The position numbers were made by a program, and so were the translations under genes. The notes beneath the pieces are model-generated. The model was not told the origin of the DNA. It was given only the letters and a program-made list of their open reading frames with translations, and did not search any database. A stretch of DNA of 64,000 bases from positions 558,001 to 622,000 of the forward strand of contig NZ_MTSZ01000001.1 of the NCBI RefSeq assembly GCF_002118315.1, in the 5' to 3' direction. Shown piece by piece: positions 27,813 through 36,642 of the stretch (position 1 is the stretch's first letter; each line of letters opens with the position of its first letter). The stretch is from Kiloniella majae. Its GTDB lineage: Bacteria > Pseudomonadota > Alphaproteobacteria > Kiloniellales > Kiloniellaceae.

Positions 27813-28655
27813 ATGACTGCTTACACAATCAACAGAAGACTTTGGTCAACCGGACGTTATCTGGCCCTGTCACTATACGTCCTCTTTGCCCTCTTCCCGC
27901 TTTTTTGGTTGTTCAGAGTTTCGATATCACCAACAAAACTGCTCTACACCGAGGGTACATCCTTGTGGCCGTCAATGGTTACAATTGAAAACTATCTGAT
28001 TGTCTTGCAAGACACATCCTTTCCGACCTATTTCCTCAATAGCGTCACGGTTTCCTTGGGAACAGCCCTGTGCACAACCTTGATTGCCTCTGCAGCAGGA
28101 TACGCCTTTTCCCGTTTCAAGTTCAAAGGCAAAGCTATTATCGCCTTTTTGCTTTTGCTCACCCAGATGTTTCCGCTGGTGATGGTCATCGCCCCGATCT
28201 ATCGCCTGATGCAGCCCTTGGGGCTGACCGATAGCCTGACAGGATTGATTGTCGTATACACTGCTTTTAATACGCCTTTTGCGACCTTCCTGATGCAGTC
28301 ATTTTTTGATGCTGTTCCCAAAGATCTTGAAGATGCCGCCATGATTGATGGCTGTACCCGTTTCCAGGCATTGATCAGGATCGTTTTACCCCTGACCCTG
28401 CCCGGTATGATGGCAACCCTCGGCTTTATCTTTACCGCTGCGTGGAGCGAATTGCTCTTTGCCCTGATGCTGATCAATAGCGAAAGCCAGGTTACCTTCC
28501 CTGTCGGGTTGCTCAATTTTATCTCAAAGTTCTCTGTGGACTGGGGACAAATGATGGCCGCTGGCTTTCTGGCCCTTATACCAGCCTGTATTTTCTTTGC
28601 TCTCATTCAAAAATACCTCGTCACAGGCATGACTGCCGGCGCAGTCAAAGGTTAA
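27813..28655 (+). CDS. ABC transporter permease, sugar type (second)
   Basis: A 280-residue MalG/UgpE-type permease. Six hydrophobic helices are visible and the EAA loop VPKDLEDAAMIDGCTRFQALIRIVLPLTLPG is intact. Eleven bases separate it from the first permease, and 23 bases with an AGGAG site from the ATPase. Together with its partner it forms the membrane channel of a class-I importer. Confidence 0.94.
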   Translation: MTAYTINRRLWSTGRYLALSLYVLFALFPLFWLFRVSISPTKLLYTEGTSLWPSMVTIENYLIVLQDTSFPTYFLNSVTVSLGTALCTTLIASAAGYAFSRFKFKGKAIIAFLLLLTQMFPLVMVIAPIYRLMQPLGLTDSLTGLIVVYTAFNTPFATFLMQSFFDAVPKDLEDAAMIDGCTRFQALIRIVLPLTLPGMMATLGFIFTAAWSELLFALMLINSESQVTFPVGLLNFISKFSVDWGQMMAAGFLALIPACIFFALIQKYLVTGMTAGAVKG

Positions 28656-28678
28656 AACATTTAACAGGAGTACCGATA

Positions 28679-29758
28679 ATGTCGGCAGTTACATTAAATA
28701 ACTTTAGCAAGTCCTATGGCAAAATGTCTGTCTTGTCCGGTATTGATCTGACCATTAACAGCGGCGAGTTCATTGCTTTGGTCGGGCCATCGGGCTGTGG
28801 TAAATCCACCCTGTTACGGATGATCGCCGGATTGGAAGAAATTACAGGCGGCAATATAGAAATCGGGGATAGAACAGTTACCGACCTTGCCCCAAAAGAT
28901 CGTAACATAGCCATGGTCTTTCAATCTTACGCGCTCTACCCACACCTGAGCGTACGCTCAAACATGGGCTTTAGCCTAAAGCTCAGAAAGGTTGCCACTG
29001 AAAAGATCACGTCTGCGATCAATAGTGCATCGACAATGCTTGGTCTGGATCAGCTTCTTGAACGCCTTCCAAAAGCATTGTCCGGTGGGCAACGCCAGCG
29101 TGTTGCCATGGGGCGGGCAATCGTCCGACGTCCCGATGTGTTTTTGTTTGACGAGCCCCTGTCTAATCTGGATGCAAAACTTCGGGTGCAAATGCGCTCG
29201 GAAATCAAAAGCCTTCATCAGGATATAAAAACCACGTCGATCTACGTTACTCATGATCAGATCGAAGCCATGACCATGGCCGATCGCATTGTTGTTATGA
29301 ACAAAGGTAATATAGAACAGGCGGGCGCCCCGCTAGATATCTATGACAGGCCAGAAAGTAAATTTGTTGCCGGGTTCATCGGCTCCCCCGCCATGAATTT
29401 TTTCACCGCAGAATACAAACCGAATGGTTCGGATGGTTTCATTAATATCAACGATGAGTGCACCATCCCCCTTCCCAAGCTCAGGACCTTACAACAAGGA
29501 ACTGTAGAATGCGGCATCAGGCCGGAACACCTGAGCCTGTCAAAAGAAAAGAAAACGGGTCATAGCATAAAGGTCACCGTTGATGTGGTCGAGCCAACAG
29601 GCTTGGCAACGATCGTGTATCTAAGCTTTGGCGATCAGAAAATATGTTTTTATACCAGCGATCGCCCTGATATAGGACCGGGAGATACAGTCTATCTTCA
29701 GCTTTCGGAAAACAAGTTGCATCTATTCGATGTAAATACCGGCAAAAGACTGAATTAA
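28679..29758 (+). CDS. ABC transporter ATP-binding protein, MalK/UgpC type
   Basis: A 359-residue ATPase with all motifs in order: Walker A GPSGCGKST, Q-loop VFQSYALYPH, signature LSGGQRQR, Walker B DVFLFDEPLSNLD, and switch histidine YVTHD. The extra C-terminal domain (GCIRPEHLS-like strand GIRPEHLSLS) is the regulatory OB fold of the MalK group. It completes a full importer (binding protein, two permeases, ATPase). Confidence 0.96.
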   Translation: MSAVTLNNFSKSYGKMSVLSGIDLTINSGEFIALVGPSGCGKSTLLRMIAGLEEITGGNIEIGDRTVTDLAPKDRNIAMVFQSYALYPHLSVRSNMGFSLKLRKVATEKITSAINSASTMLGLDQLLERLPKALSGGQRQRVAMGRAIVRRPDVFLFDEPLSNLDAKLRVQMRSEIKSLHQDIKTTSIYVTHDQIEAMTMADRIVVMNKGNIEQAGAPLDIYDRPESKFVAGFIGSPAMNFFTAEYKPNGSDGFININDECTIPLPKLRTLQQGTVECGIRPEHLSLSKEKKTGHSIKVTVDVVEPTGLATIVYLSFGDQKICFYTSDRPDIGPGDTVYLQLSENKLHLFDVNTGKRLN

Positions 29759-29766
29759 CCTTCCTT

Positions 29767-29792
29767 TACCCAGTTAAGGTACCCAGTTGAGG
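29767..29792 (+). repeat. Tandem 13-base direct repeat before the nitronate-monooxygenase-like gene
   Basis: TACCCAGTTAAGG is followed directly by TACCCAGTTGAGG, 12 of 13 bases identical. It lies just after the ATPase stop. It could be a binding site or a chance slip duplication. Confidence 0.4.
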
Positions 29793-29880
29793 TTGTGCTT
29801 GAATTATTTTTTGCACAGTTTCTTTTCTTTCACTACCGTAGCTTTGACAATATTGGAAACCAGATGCAGAAGCGATAGAA

Positions 29881-30885
29881 ATGGCCTCGCAACCTAACAC
29901 ACGTCCAAAGATCAGAACCCGGTTGACCGACTTACTTGGCATTGAACACCCCATTCTTTGTGGCGGGTTGATGCATTTGGCTGATGCGAACTATGTTGCG
30001 GCTGTGGTAAATGCCGGGACCATGGGGTTTATTTCTGCATTGACCTTTCCCGACCCCAAACAGCTTCAGGACGAAATCCAGAAATGCCGGGATCTCTCCG
30101 GCGGTAAATCCTTCGGGGTAAACCTCTATATATCTCCCCGACAGGACGCCAATGACCGACTGGAAAAACTGCTGACAGTGGTACGGGATGAAAACGTTGC
30201 GGTGGTCGAAACGGCTGGCGGCAATCCCGGCCCTATCATCCCCTTCATGAAAGAAGCCGGGATCAAAGTCATTCATAAAGTTCCGGCCGTTCGCTTTGCC
30301 CTTTCTGCTGAACGTGCAGGTGTCGATGCAATCAGTCTGGTCGGGGCTGAGTGTGGTGGGCACCCCGGCTACATGATGGTCGGGTCAATGGTTCAAGCTG
30401 CTGACGGGCCGCAAAAACTATCTGTTCCCGTCATTCTCGGCGGTGGCATTGGTCACGGCAGTCAGCTAACAGCGGCCCTTGCCATGGGATGCGACGGCAT
30501 TCTGATGGGGACCCGGATGCTGGTTTCCAGTGAGCTCCAAGCCCACAAAGACTATAAACAGCGCGTAGCCGAAGGCACCGGATTGGACAGCATCGTGGTT
30601 CAAAGCAAATTGAAGAACCACCACCGGGTTCTGGATAATCAAACAGCACAGGCAGTCCTCGCGCTGGAAAATCAGGGCAAGGAAACTTACGAAGATTACA
30701 CGCATCTGCTCAATGGCAAGCTCGCAAAAGAAGCCTACACATCCGGCAATACGGATCAGGGATTACTCGATTACGGACAAAGTGCCTGTTTTGCCAATGC
30801 CATTGAGTCCGTAGAGACAATTATCACCCAATTTATGGATGAAGCATTCACTGCCAAGGGCCGGATATTAAAGCTAGATTTTTAG
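29881..30885 (+). CDS. Nitronate monooxygenase-like (2-nitropropane dioxygenase family) flavoprotein
   Basis: A 334-residue FMN TIM barrel. Typical parts are the GIEHPILCGGLMHLADANYVAAVVNAGTMGFIS start, VDAISLVGAECGGHPG, and the phosphate-binding PVILGGGIGHGSQLTAALAMGCDGILMGTRML. Members oxidise nitronates, but many act on other substrates such as enoyl-ACP. A 122-base gap with a tandem repeat separates it from the ABC operon, so co-transcription is likely but not certain. The start has only a weak ribosome site. Confidence 0.85.
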   Translation: MASQPNTRPKIRTRLTDLLGIEHPILCGGLMHLADANYVAAVVNAGTMGFISALTFPDPKQLQDEIQKCRDLSGGKSFGVNLYISPRQDANDRLEKLLTVVRDENVAVVETAGGNPGPIIPFMKEAGIKVIHKVPAVRFALSAERAGVDAISLVGAECGGHPGYMMVGSMVQAADGPQKLSVPVILGGGIGHGSQLTAALAMGCDGILMGTRMLVSSELQAHKDYKQRVAEGTGLDSIVVQSKLKNHHRVLDNQTAQAVLALENQGKETYEDYTHLLNGKLAKEAYTSGNTDQGLLDYGQSACFANAIESVETIITQFMDEAFTAKGRILKLDF

Positions 30886-30903
30886 GGTTTCGAGATAAAG
30901 AAC

Positions 30904-31065
30904 TCAATCCCGCTTGATCATAGGTTGGTAAAAATAGGGAAAACCTTCATCATCTCTATTGATAATCAAACTACCGCACACGTCCCATCCCTCATTGAGC
31001 AAGGAAGTCACTTTTTCATTGAGATCTTCGCGACTGTGTTCCAGAACCAGTTCATATTTCTTCAT
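30904..31065 (-). CDS. DUF1737-like small protein
   Basis: A 53-residue protein starting MKKYELVLEHSREDLNEKV and ending FYQPMIKRD. The pattern of an opening beta strand, a helix with paired acidic residues, then EGWDVCGSLII and a final FYQPMIKR strand resembles the DUF1737 family. Function unknown. A weak AAAGGGAT site lies about 15 bases upstream. It occupies the gap between two larger genes and reads as a genuine small gene. Confidence 0.75.
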   Translation of the reverse strand: MKKYELVLEHSREDLNEKVTSLLNEGWDVCGSLIINRDDEGFPYFYQPMIKRD

Positions 31066-31186
31066 CTGAAATCCATATCCCTTTTCGGTATTGGTTTTAT
31101 CTGACCTTTGTTAAGCATGCACCAGAAAGATTAAAAGGTTCTGAAAATTTGCAATTAACAGGTTTCAGGCATTGACTTGATATGCC

Positions 31187-31963
31187 CTAACTTTGTGGAA
31201 TAATCATATCCTGTTGAATAATTGCGTTGAGCTTCTTTAACAGATCTGGAGACAGACTGTTTTTACCCAACATGATATGCACAGGTCCCAACTCCACCTT
31301 GACGTTTTCATGGGGAATAACAACACCTTCCAGGCCATCGGCCTTAATCCGCGCTTTACCTGTTTCCTTATCAACAAGAAACCCATCTACACGATCACTG
31401 ATCAACATCTGGAAATTTTCACCACCTATCGCCTGAAAAACCCGGTCTTTAAATTTCGGATTTTCCATCAGCGTCAAATATTCTTCACCGTAATAGGCAT
31501 TCCGTGAGACACCCAGCCTAAAGGATGAGCCGATAATATCTTTCAAACTCGTAAAATGGTCAAAGTCGTGCTGGTTGGCCAGCATGAAAAGCCAGACGGT
31601 TTCATTTCGATACGGCGCACTAAAGTTGGCGTATTTACGGCGCTCTTCTGTATTGGACATGCCCAAAAGTACGTCCAAACGTCCCTCTTCCAACGCTTTC
31701 AATAAACGTGCCCACGGCTTGGAGACATATTTCAGATCACAACCCAAAGCGCCGAGATATTTTTCCGCAGCGCTGATATCAACCCCTACAGGTTGAGTAT
31801 CGTCACCGTTTTTGCCGACCATCTGATAGGGGGGCCAGTCAATCCACCCCACTGTAAGCTCTCCACAAGCCTCTTCGGCCTGTACAGACGACGCAAAAGT
31901 CAAGATTAAACCAGCTAAAACACCAGCAAAACCTCTTGCACCCAGCTTCTGCCCCCAAATCAT
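31187..31963 (-). CDS. Periplasmic solute-binding protein, SBP_bac_3 type
   Basis: A 258-residue exported binding protein: signal peptide to about residue 30 (ASSVQAEE), then GELTVGWIDWPPYQMVG, a conserved opening strand, and DVLLGMSNTEERRKYANFSAPYRNETVWLFM, the hinge region typical of the amino-acid-binding family. I start at ATG 31961-31963 after an AAGGGG site. No transporter genes are adjacent. Together with the next gene and the one at 66 it makes three lone binding proteins in this window. Confidence 0.85.
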   Translation of the reverse strand: MIWGQKLGARGFAGVLAGLILTFASSVQAEEACGELTVGWIDWPPYQMVGKNGDDTQPVGVDISAAEKYLGALGCDLKYVSKPWARLLKALEEGRLDVLLGMSNTEERRKYANFSAPYRNETVWLFMLANQHDFDHFTSLKDIIGSSFRLGVSRNAYYGEEYLTLMENPKFKDRVFQAIGGENFQMLISDRVDGFLVDKETGKARIKADGLEGVVIPHENVKVELGPVHIMLGKNSLSPDLLKKLNAIIQQDMIIPQS

Positions 31964-32205
31964 TTCACACCCCTTTTCCAAAGAAATTCGGCTATTCCTT
32001 TGAATACGTTACATTTTACAAGCATTAACAGTGATATTGCGCCCGGCAATACCTTGTGATCAAGTGTTTATGTTTTAGAGAAGTAGTTTTAAGAAGCAGT
32101 TAACCGAAGTGTCTCTTTTTATTAAAAAATTATGTAAATAAAACTATATCAATACTGTGATTTCAAAATCCCAGAGTTCAAGTTATACAACTCAAACTCT
32201 GGAGC

Positions 32206-33117
32206 TCAAATTCTGGAACATCGACCAGGTATCGCCTCTGTACCCTCATATTGCACCTTACTGTCTTTCACTTCAGGCTCACTCGCATGCGGCAATGAGT
32301 TTTTTTGCCGCTGATCCAGCAAAGAAGATACCAGATGGTATTTCGCCATTATGGCAACCCATTCAGCATCTCGTTTCATAGAAACCACAACATCATTCAA
32401 AAACTTTTTAAGTCTTGGCATATAGCCATTAATCAATATCTGACGGGCAAAGATACTCTGTTTTCTTTCCCCCAGATGGATCTGATCCTCAAGACCAATT
32501 TCTTTGATCAAATATCTGGCAGAAGACTGAGATAAGATCCCCACATCGACACGATGATGAGAAACCAAACGAAGTAAAGCACGCTCATCCGGTACATTTG
32601 TGCGTTTCAATCGCCCCCTGCGCACACCTTCATCCACGCCTCTATAACGATACCCCAAAAGCCCACCGATCAGCTTGTCATCCAAGCTAGAGAGATCACT
32701 GACTTCGACGGGATTATTGCTGGCAGAGATAAACACATTCTCATCGTTCATAAGGGGATCAGTCCAACGATAGCGGTATGAATAGGGCCCCTGAAACTCT
32801 TGGGTAGAAGCCCAGGGAACAATAACTTTCCGGCCAAGTTCCAGTTCTCTTTCCAGACGCTTTTTCGGCAAGTGTGTGAGGACAAAATGATAGCGTCCCA
32901 CTCCCTTACGGTTTAAATACGTTACGAGATCATAACTCAGGCCTCGTTGGGGACCGATAACAAAGGGCGGTGTTTTGTGATAATTATAAACGTTGACAGT
33001 TGTTACTCTTGCCTCTGTTGATAGAGCATTTAACGGCCACAGAGAACCAACTGCAAGAACAACAGAAAAGGCTACAAACACTTGATAAAAGAACAACGCA
33101 CGCACAAGGTATAACAT
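32206..33117 (-). CDS. Periplasmic solute-binding-like protein
   Basis: About 303 residues. The N-terminal hydrophobic segment (MLYLVRALFFYQVFVAFSVVLA) is a signal or anchor. The mature part has the binding-protein look (VNVYNYHKTPPFVIGPQRGLSYDLVTYLNRKG, HHRVDVGILSQSSARYLI) but is more divergent than its neighbour. I chose ATG 33115-33117, preceded by AGGT, over the GTG at 33126. It is 240 bases from the neighbouring binding protein, same strand, and may be a sensor rather than an importer part. Confidence 0.7.
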   Translation of the reverse strand: MLYLVRALFFYQVFVAFSVVLAVGSLWPLNALSTEARVTTVNVYNYHKTPPFVIGPQRGLSYDLVTYLNRKGVGRYHFVLTHLPKKRLERELELGRKVIVPWASTQEFQGPYSYRYRWTDPLMNDENVFISASNNPVEVSDLSSLDDKLIGGLLGYRYRGVDEGVRRGRLKRTNVPDERALLRLVSHHRVDVGILSQSSARYLIKEIGLEDQIHLGERKQSIFARQILINGYMPRLKKFLNDVVVSMKRDAEWVAIMAKYHLVSSLLDQRQKNSLPHASEPEVKDSKVQYEGTEAIPGRCSRI

Positions 33118-33759
33118 AACGAACACCTATCGCTTGTTTACCCCCCATTTCCGCATGCAACCACTTAGTTATACCATGCAAGACATCAAGCCTGAACCCG
33201 CAAAACATGTAAATTATTGTTTTCACGCTTAGCAAAAGTTGCAAAAAAATTCATAAACCTTCCGGCTACTCTACATACCTCGATCGAGTAACTGTTTTGC
33301 TCAGCTCAAACAGTTACTTAAAACAACCCACAAAACATAACTAAAAAATTATCTTTATTTATGTGCCAGAATAACAATTCGTCACTATTCACGATCAATT
33401 CACGCAGGCAAAGAAAATATCCCTTGGGAAGACTCCGCCCATCATCAGGTCAATCAAATGCCTATAGCTCTCAATATATACTCTTCACGTATAGACACAG
33501 CGTGTACAAGAACACCATAGAGATCACAGTCAGAAACCCAGGCATTCTGCCAAATATCACGATATTATGAACGTAAAACAGATTTTACCTTTTCTTATTC
33601 ATGGCCCGAAAGGTATAAGCTGCCACTCAAACAAGCAGAATTAAGCAAAGGCAAAATGCTTTATTCACACATTTCATGGCAGAATAATATTGCACGATTA
33701 CATGTGAAATAGCGCCGTGACGAAATCATGTTTAGTACGAACACTGGATAAGAGCTAGC
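33118..33759. other. About 640 bases without a convincing gene
   Basis: AT-rich. It contains the promoter of the minus-strand binding protein and the leader of the PAS_5 gene. One striking feature is a perfect 11-bp inverted repeat at 33287-33318. A 69-codon frame at 33361 has no ribosome site and no family look, so I leave it out. Confidence 0.5.
33287..33318. repeat. Perfect 11-bp inverted repeat in the gap
   Basis: AGTAACTGTTT at 33287-33297 pairs with AAACAGTTACT at 33308-33318 across 10 bases. No T-run follows on either side, so an operator or RNA structure is more likely than a terminator. It is about 170 bases upstream of the minus-strand binding-protein start. Confidence 0.6.
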
Positions 33760-34212
33760 GTGGCAGAAATACGCCGAGATCTGGAAGAAAGCATTAATCA
33801 TCCCGCCATCAAAAGGTTCCTTGAGCTTTGTGATAAGGCAAGCGGTGACCGTGCGATGTCCTTACCCCTGATCCAAAGCCGACCTTTTGTCAGCTACTGG
33901 CCAACGCTCATCCTTAATCGCTGGCACGAAGATAAAAAAGATTTCCTCTATAGCTTTTGGGGATCAAAATTATCCGCTGTCTATGGAATGGATCTAACGG
34001 GAAAATATATTCTTCGCGGAGAATTCAAAGAGACCGAGACTATATTCTGGACGGCCCATAAAGATGTCATTACCGACCTCAAACCAGTTTACCTGAACAC
34101 CAGCATTCACTGGCTCGATAAAGAGCACAAGACATTTAACGCCGTGATTATTCCCATGGAACGCGACGGAAAAATAACCGAGACTATCGCCTACGTCGCC
34201 TTTGATGGGTGA
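33760..34212 (+). CDS. PAS_5 (PF07310-like) domain protein
   Basis: A 150-residue single-domain PAS protein of the alphaproteobacterial PAS_5 group. It shares the group pattern seen in four other genes of this window: a helix with HPAIKRFLELCDK, the SLPLIQSRPFVSYWPTLILNRW linker, LYSFWGSKLSAVYGMDLTGKYI, and the final MERDGKITETIAYVAFDG strand. There is no attached output domain, so it must signal by partner proteins or bind a small ligand. The start is GTG at 33760. Confidence 0.75.
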   Translation: MAEIRRDLEESINHPAIKRFLELCDKASGDRAMSLPLIQSRPFVSYWPTLILNRWHEDKKDFLYSFWGSKLSAVYGMDLTGKYILRGEFKETETIFWTAHKDVITDLKPVYLNTSIHWLDKEHKTFNAVIIPMERDGKITETIAYVAFDG

Positions 34213-34295
34213 GCTATTTTTCGTGAATTATATAAATCACCACAAGGCATAACGACATACGGTTCAAAGGTTGGAGAAAATCAAAATTCCCGACT

Positions 34296-35180
34296 TTAAT
34301 AATACTCGCTATACATCTGACAGCTTGATGAAATGCAGGCTTTGAGGGCCGCTGTCGTTGCCTCGTTTGCAATGCCATCTACGGCGCCAGAATAGTATCC
34401 CTTTTCGCTGAGCCAGTTTTGATCGCTCTCGATGCGTTCCTGCCCACCGACTTCCTGTGCTTTCAAATAGGCTTTAAGAGCTTCTTCCCACTGTCCATCT
34501 TCCACATAGGCAGCAGCCAGTGTATCCCATATTTCATAGTCATCTGGGTCGAGTTCCACAGCCCTTTTTGCAAAGCCAATGGCCTCTTTGCCATTTCGTG
34601 CAGCCTGGTCCGGATTGATAGCAAGAAGCCACGCCAGTGAATTCAATGCGTAGGAATCCTTGGGATTAAGGCGGACCGCAGCTCTGTAATCCAGAATGGC
34701 CATATCAAGTTGATCTCGATCAGAAAAAATACCGGCCCGATAATAGTAAGCATCTGCATTGCGCGGATCCCTGAAAATTACCGAATTATAATCTTCCAAA
34801 GCCAGATCATAGTTATCAAGATCACTATAGGCGGATGCTCTTTCAAGGTAATTGGATACCCGCTTGGGGTCATAAGAAATTGCCTGCGTCAAATCCGCAA
34901 CCGCAGCCTCATACTGCCCGTCCTCAATCTGCGCTAGCGCCCGCAGCCGATAGACAATCCCATACCCTTTGTCCGGCAAATCACCGGAATGGATAAGCCA
35001 ACTACAAGCCTCAACCCGCAATGCCGCCGAAGCATCCGGATTATTGCAATGTTTGGATTGCGTTTGAAAACTCTGCGCAAAACCCAGATGAGGCCAGAGA
35101 ATAAAGTAAGACAATACAAAAGCGCACCAGGTTGGTTGCCAGAAAATCCGCCCCATTAGCTGCTTAAACAACCGCATCAT
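34296..35180 (-). CDS. Exported TPR protein with a peptidoglycan-binding-like C-terminus
   Basis: A 294-residue protein with an N-terminal signal or membrane segment (residues 12-35). Residues about 60-235 hold at least four tetratricopeptide repeats of the A-x-x-D-Y-x-x-A-I type (e.g. YDLALEDYNSVIFRDPRNADAYYYRA, YALNSLAWLLAINPD, EIWDTLAAAYVEDGQWEEAL). The last 45 residues, QNWLSEKGYYSGAVDGIANEATTAALKA, match the short peptidoglycan-binding repeat. This suggests a periplasmic scaffold tethered to the cell wall. Two ATGs start the frame after a GGAG box. Confidence 0.8.
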   Translation of the reverse strand: MMRLFKQLMGRIFWQPTWCAFVLSYFILWPHLGFAQSFQTQSKHCNNPDASAALRVEACSWLIHSGDLPDKGYGIVYRLRALAQIEDGQYEAAVADLTQAISYDPKRVSNYLERASAYSDLDNYDLALEDYNSVIFRDPRNADAYYYRAGIFSDRDQLDMAILDYRAAVRLNPKDSYALNSLAWLLAINPDQAARNGKEAIGFAKRAVELDPDDYEIWDTLAAAYVEDGQWEEALKAYLKAQEVGGQERIESDQNWLSEKGYYSGAVDGIANEATTAALKACISSSCQMYSEYY

Positions 35181-35231
35181 TTTTCGCTTTTCTCCATATT
35201 ACCTGTTTGAGCTATTATTAAAGACGCCAGC

Positions 35232-36401
35232 TTACAGTGGTTCAGTTCCCTTGTTTAACAAGGATATAAATTGATCATACATAAAGACTTTGTTTCGATC
35301 TTTCCCTGTAATCTCCTTAACAATTCCCAAATCCTCCAAAGCTTTCAGGCTTCTTAGAACAGTAGGCAACGAAACTTCTAGCGCTGTCTTAATTTTGCGT
35401 GTTGTCGTAACAGGATGGCTTTGCAGATAATAATGAATGGCCAGTACAGCAGCCGTCGATTTCCCTGAATTGTGAATGGTATCTTTATCCTGAGCAAACA
35501 GAGCGACAATTGCCTGCGCTGTTTCTGATGCCTGCTCTGCCGTTTCAATAACTCCGGTTAAAAAGAATTCAATCCATCTTTCCCAATCACCAGTTTCCCG
35601 CACTAACTGTAATAGTTCATAATAACGCTGGCGATGGGTTTTAAGATACAAGCTCAAATATAGAAGTGGCTGCCTTAAAACACCTTCGTGACACAGAATA
35701 AATGTGATTAACAGCCGCCCTAACCGTCCGTTCCCGTCCAGAAAGGGGTGTATGGTTTCAAATTGAACATGAGCCAACGCAGCTTTTACAAGAGCTGGTA
35801 ACTTGACCGCCGGGTCATGCAAAAAAGTCTCAAACGTGTTTAAGTTGTCCATCAAATATTCCGGTGGTGGGGGCACAAAAGTTGCCGTACCGGGGCTGAC
35901 ACCGCCAAGCCAGTTTTGTGATGAACGGAACTCTCCCGGTTGTTTGTTTCCGCCGCGAGCATTATTCATCAGCTTTTCGTGGATTTCCTTAATCAAGCGA
36001 AGAGAAAGCGGAAAATCTTTCATTCTCTCCAGGCCATAATTCATTGCAGCGACATAACAGGAAACTTCTGTTACATCATCAATAGGTGCACCGGGGGCTT
36101 CCTCTGATTCAAACAGAAGCAAATCAGACAGCGAAGATTGCGTTCCCTCAATCTGAGAAGATAAAACAGCTTCTTTTCTGATATACATATACAAAAAAAG
36201 CGATGCATCAGGCAGCACGAGGCTCATACCATCCAAACGTCCCATCGCCGTACTGGCCTGATCTAGTAAAGGAAATAAATTAGTCATATCCAGCGGCGGC
36301 ACTGGCGGCAGAGGTTTAGGGACATAAGCATGATAATTTTCCCCGGCCACAGCCGATCCCTTAACGAAGTGACCAACTCTGGATTTTTTGTCCATCCGCA
36401 T
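35232..36401 (-). CDS. Fic family protein with C-terminal winged helix
   Basis: A 389-residue Fic enzyme. The active-site loop HPFLDGNGRLGR starts at His218; the N-terminal inhibitory helix SSQIEG (E85) marks a class II, self-inhibited Fic. The C-terminal third (ALEVSLPTVLRSLKALEDLGIVKEITG) is a winged helix-turn-helix. Fic enzymes transfer AMP to protein hydroxyls, or remove it. The DNA-binding end plus operator repeats just upstream point to autoregulation. The target protein is unknown; no antitoxin is adjacent. Confidence 0.93.
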   Translation of the reverse strand: MRMDKKSRVGHFVKGSAVAGENYHAYVPKPLPPVPPLDMTNLFPLLDQASTAMGRLDGMSLVLPDASLFLYMYIRKEAVLSSQIEGTQSSLSDLLLFESEEAPGAPIDDVTEVSCYVAAMNYGLERMKDFPLSLRLIKEIHEKLMNNARGGNKQPGEFRSSQNWLGGVSPGTATFVPPPPEYLMDNLNTFETFLHDPAVKLPALVKAALAHVQFETIHPFLDGNGRLGRLLITFILCHEGVLRQPLLYLSLYLKTHRQRYYELLQLVRETGDWERWIEFFLTGVIETAEQASETAQAIVALFAQDKDTIHNSGKSTAAVLAIHYYLQSHPVTTTRKIKTALEVSLPTVLRSLKALEDLGIVKEITGKDRNKVFMYDQFISLLNKGTEPL

Positions 36402-36427
36402 ACCTAACTAAAATTTTCAGCCATTTT

Positions 36428-36522
36428 TGTGAGTTGTTGAATGTAACTAACATCAATGAGAGCTACAAGCCCACAACTAACAAAATACGGCTTTTTTGTT
36501 AGTTGTTTAAATTTAACTAACA
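36428..36522 (-). promoter_or_regulatory. Operator-like repeats upstream of the Fic gene
   Basis: TGTTAGTT (36497-36504) pairs with AACTAACA (36515-36522) across 10 bases. A second, imperfect copy TGTGAGTT (36428-36435) with AACTAACA (36445-36452) has a 9-base spacer, and a lone AACTAACA half-site lies at 36475-36482. The pairs lie 27-121 bases upstream of the Fic start. The encoded winged helix is the obvious binding candidate. Confidence 0.7.
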
Positions 36523-36642
36523 CAGATGATAGCAGAAATAAATCAGCGCAAGAATAAGCGCCAACTTGCTAGTAACTGGACCTTTGTTCTGAGCCCCCAT
36601 ACTATAAGAAGGCAACCATACATAATAACAAAAGGCAGAGGT

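Noticed and set aside
33361-33570. 69-codon frame in the gene-free stretch
   Set aside because: No ribosome site, no family look and odd composition.
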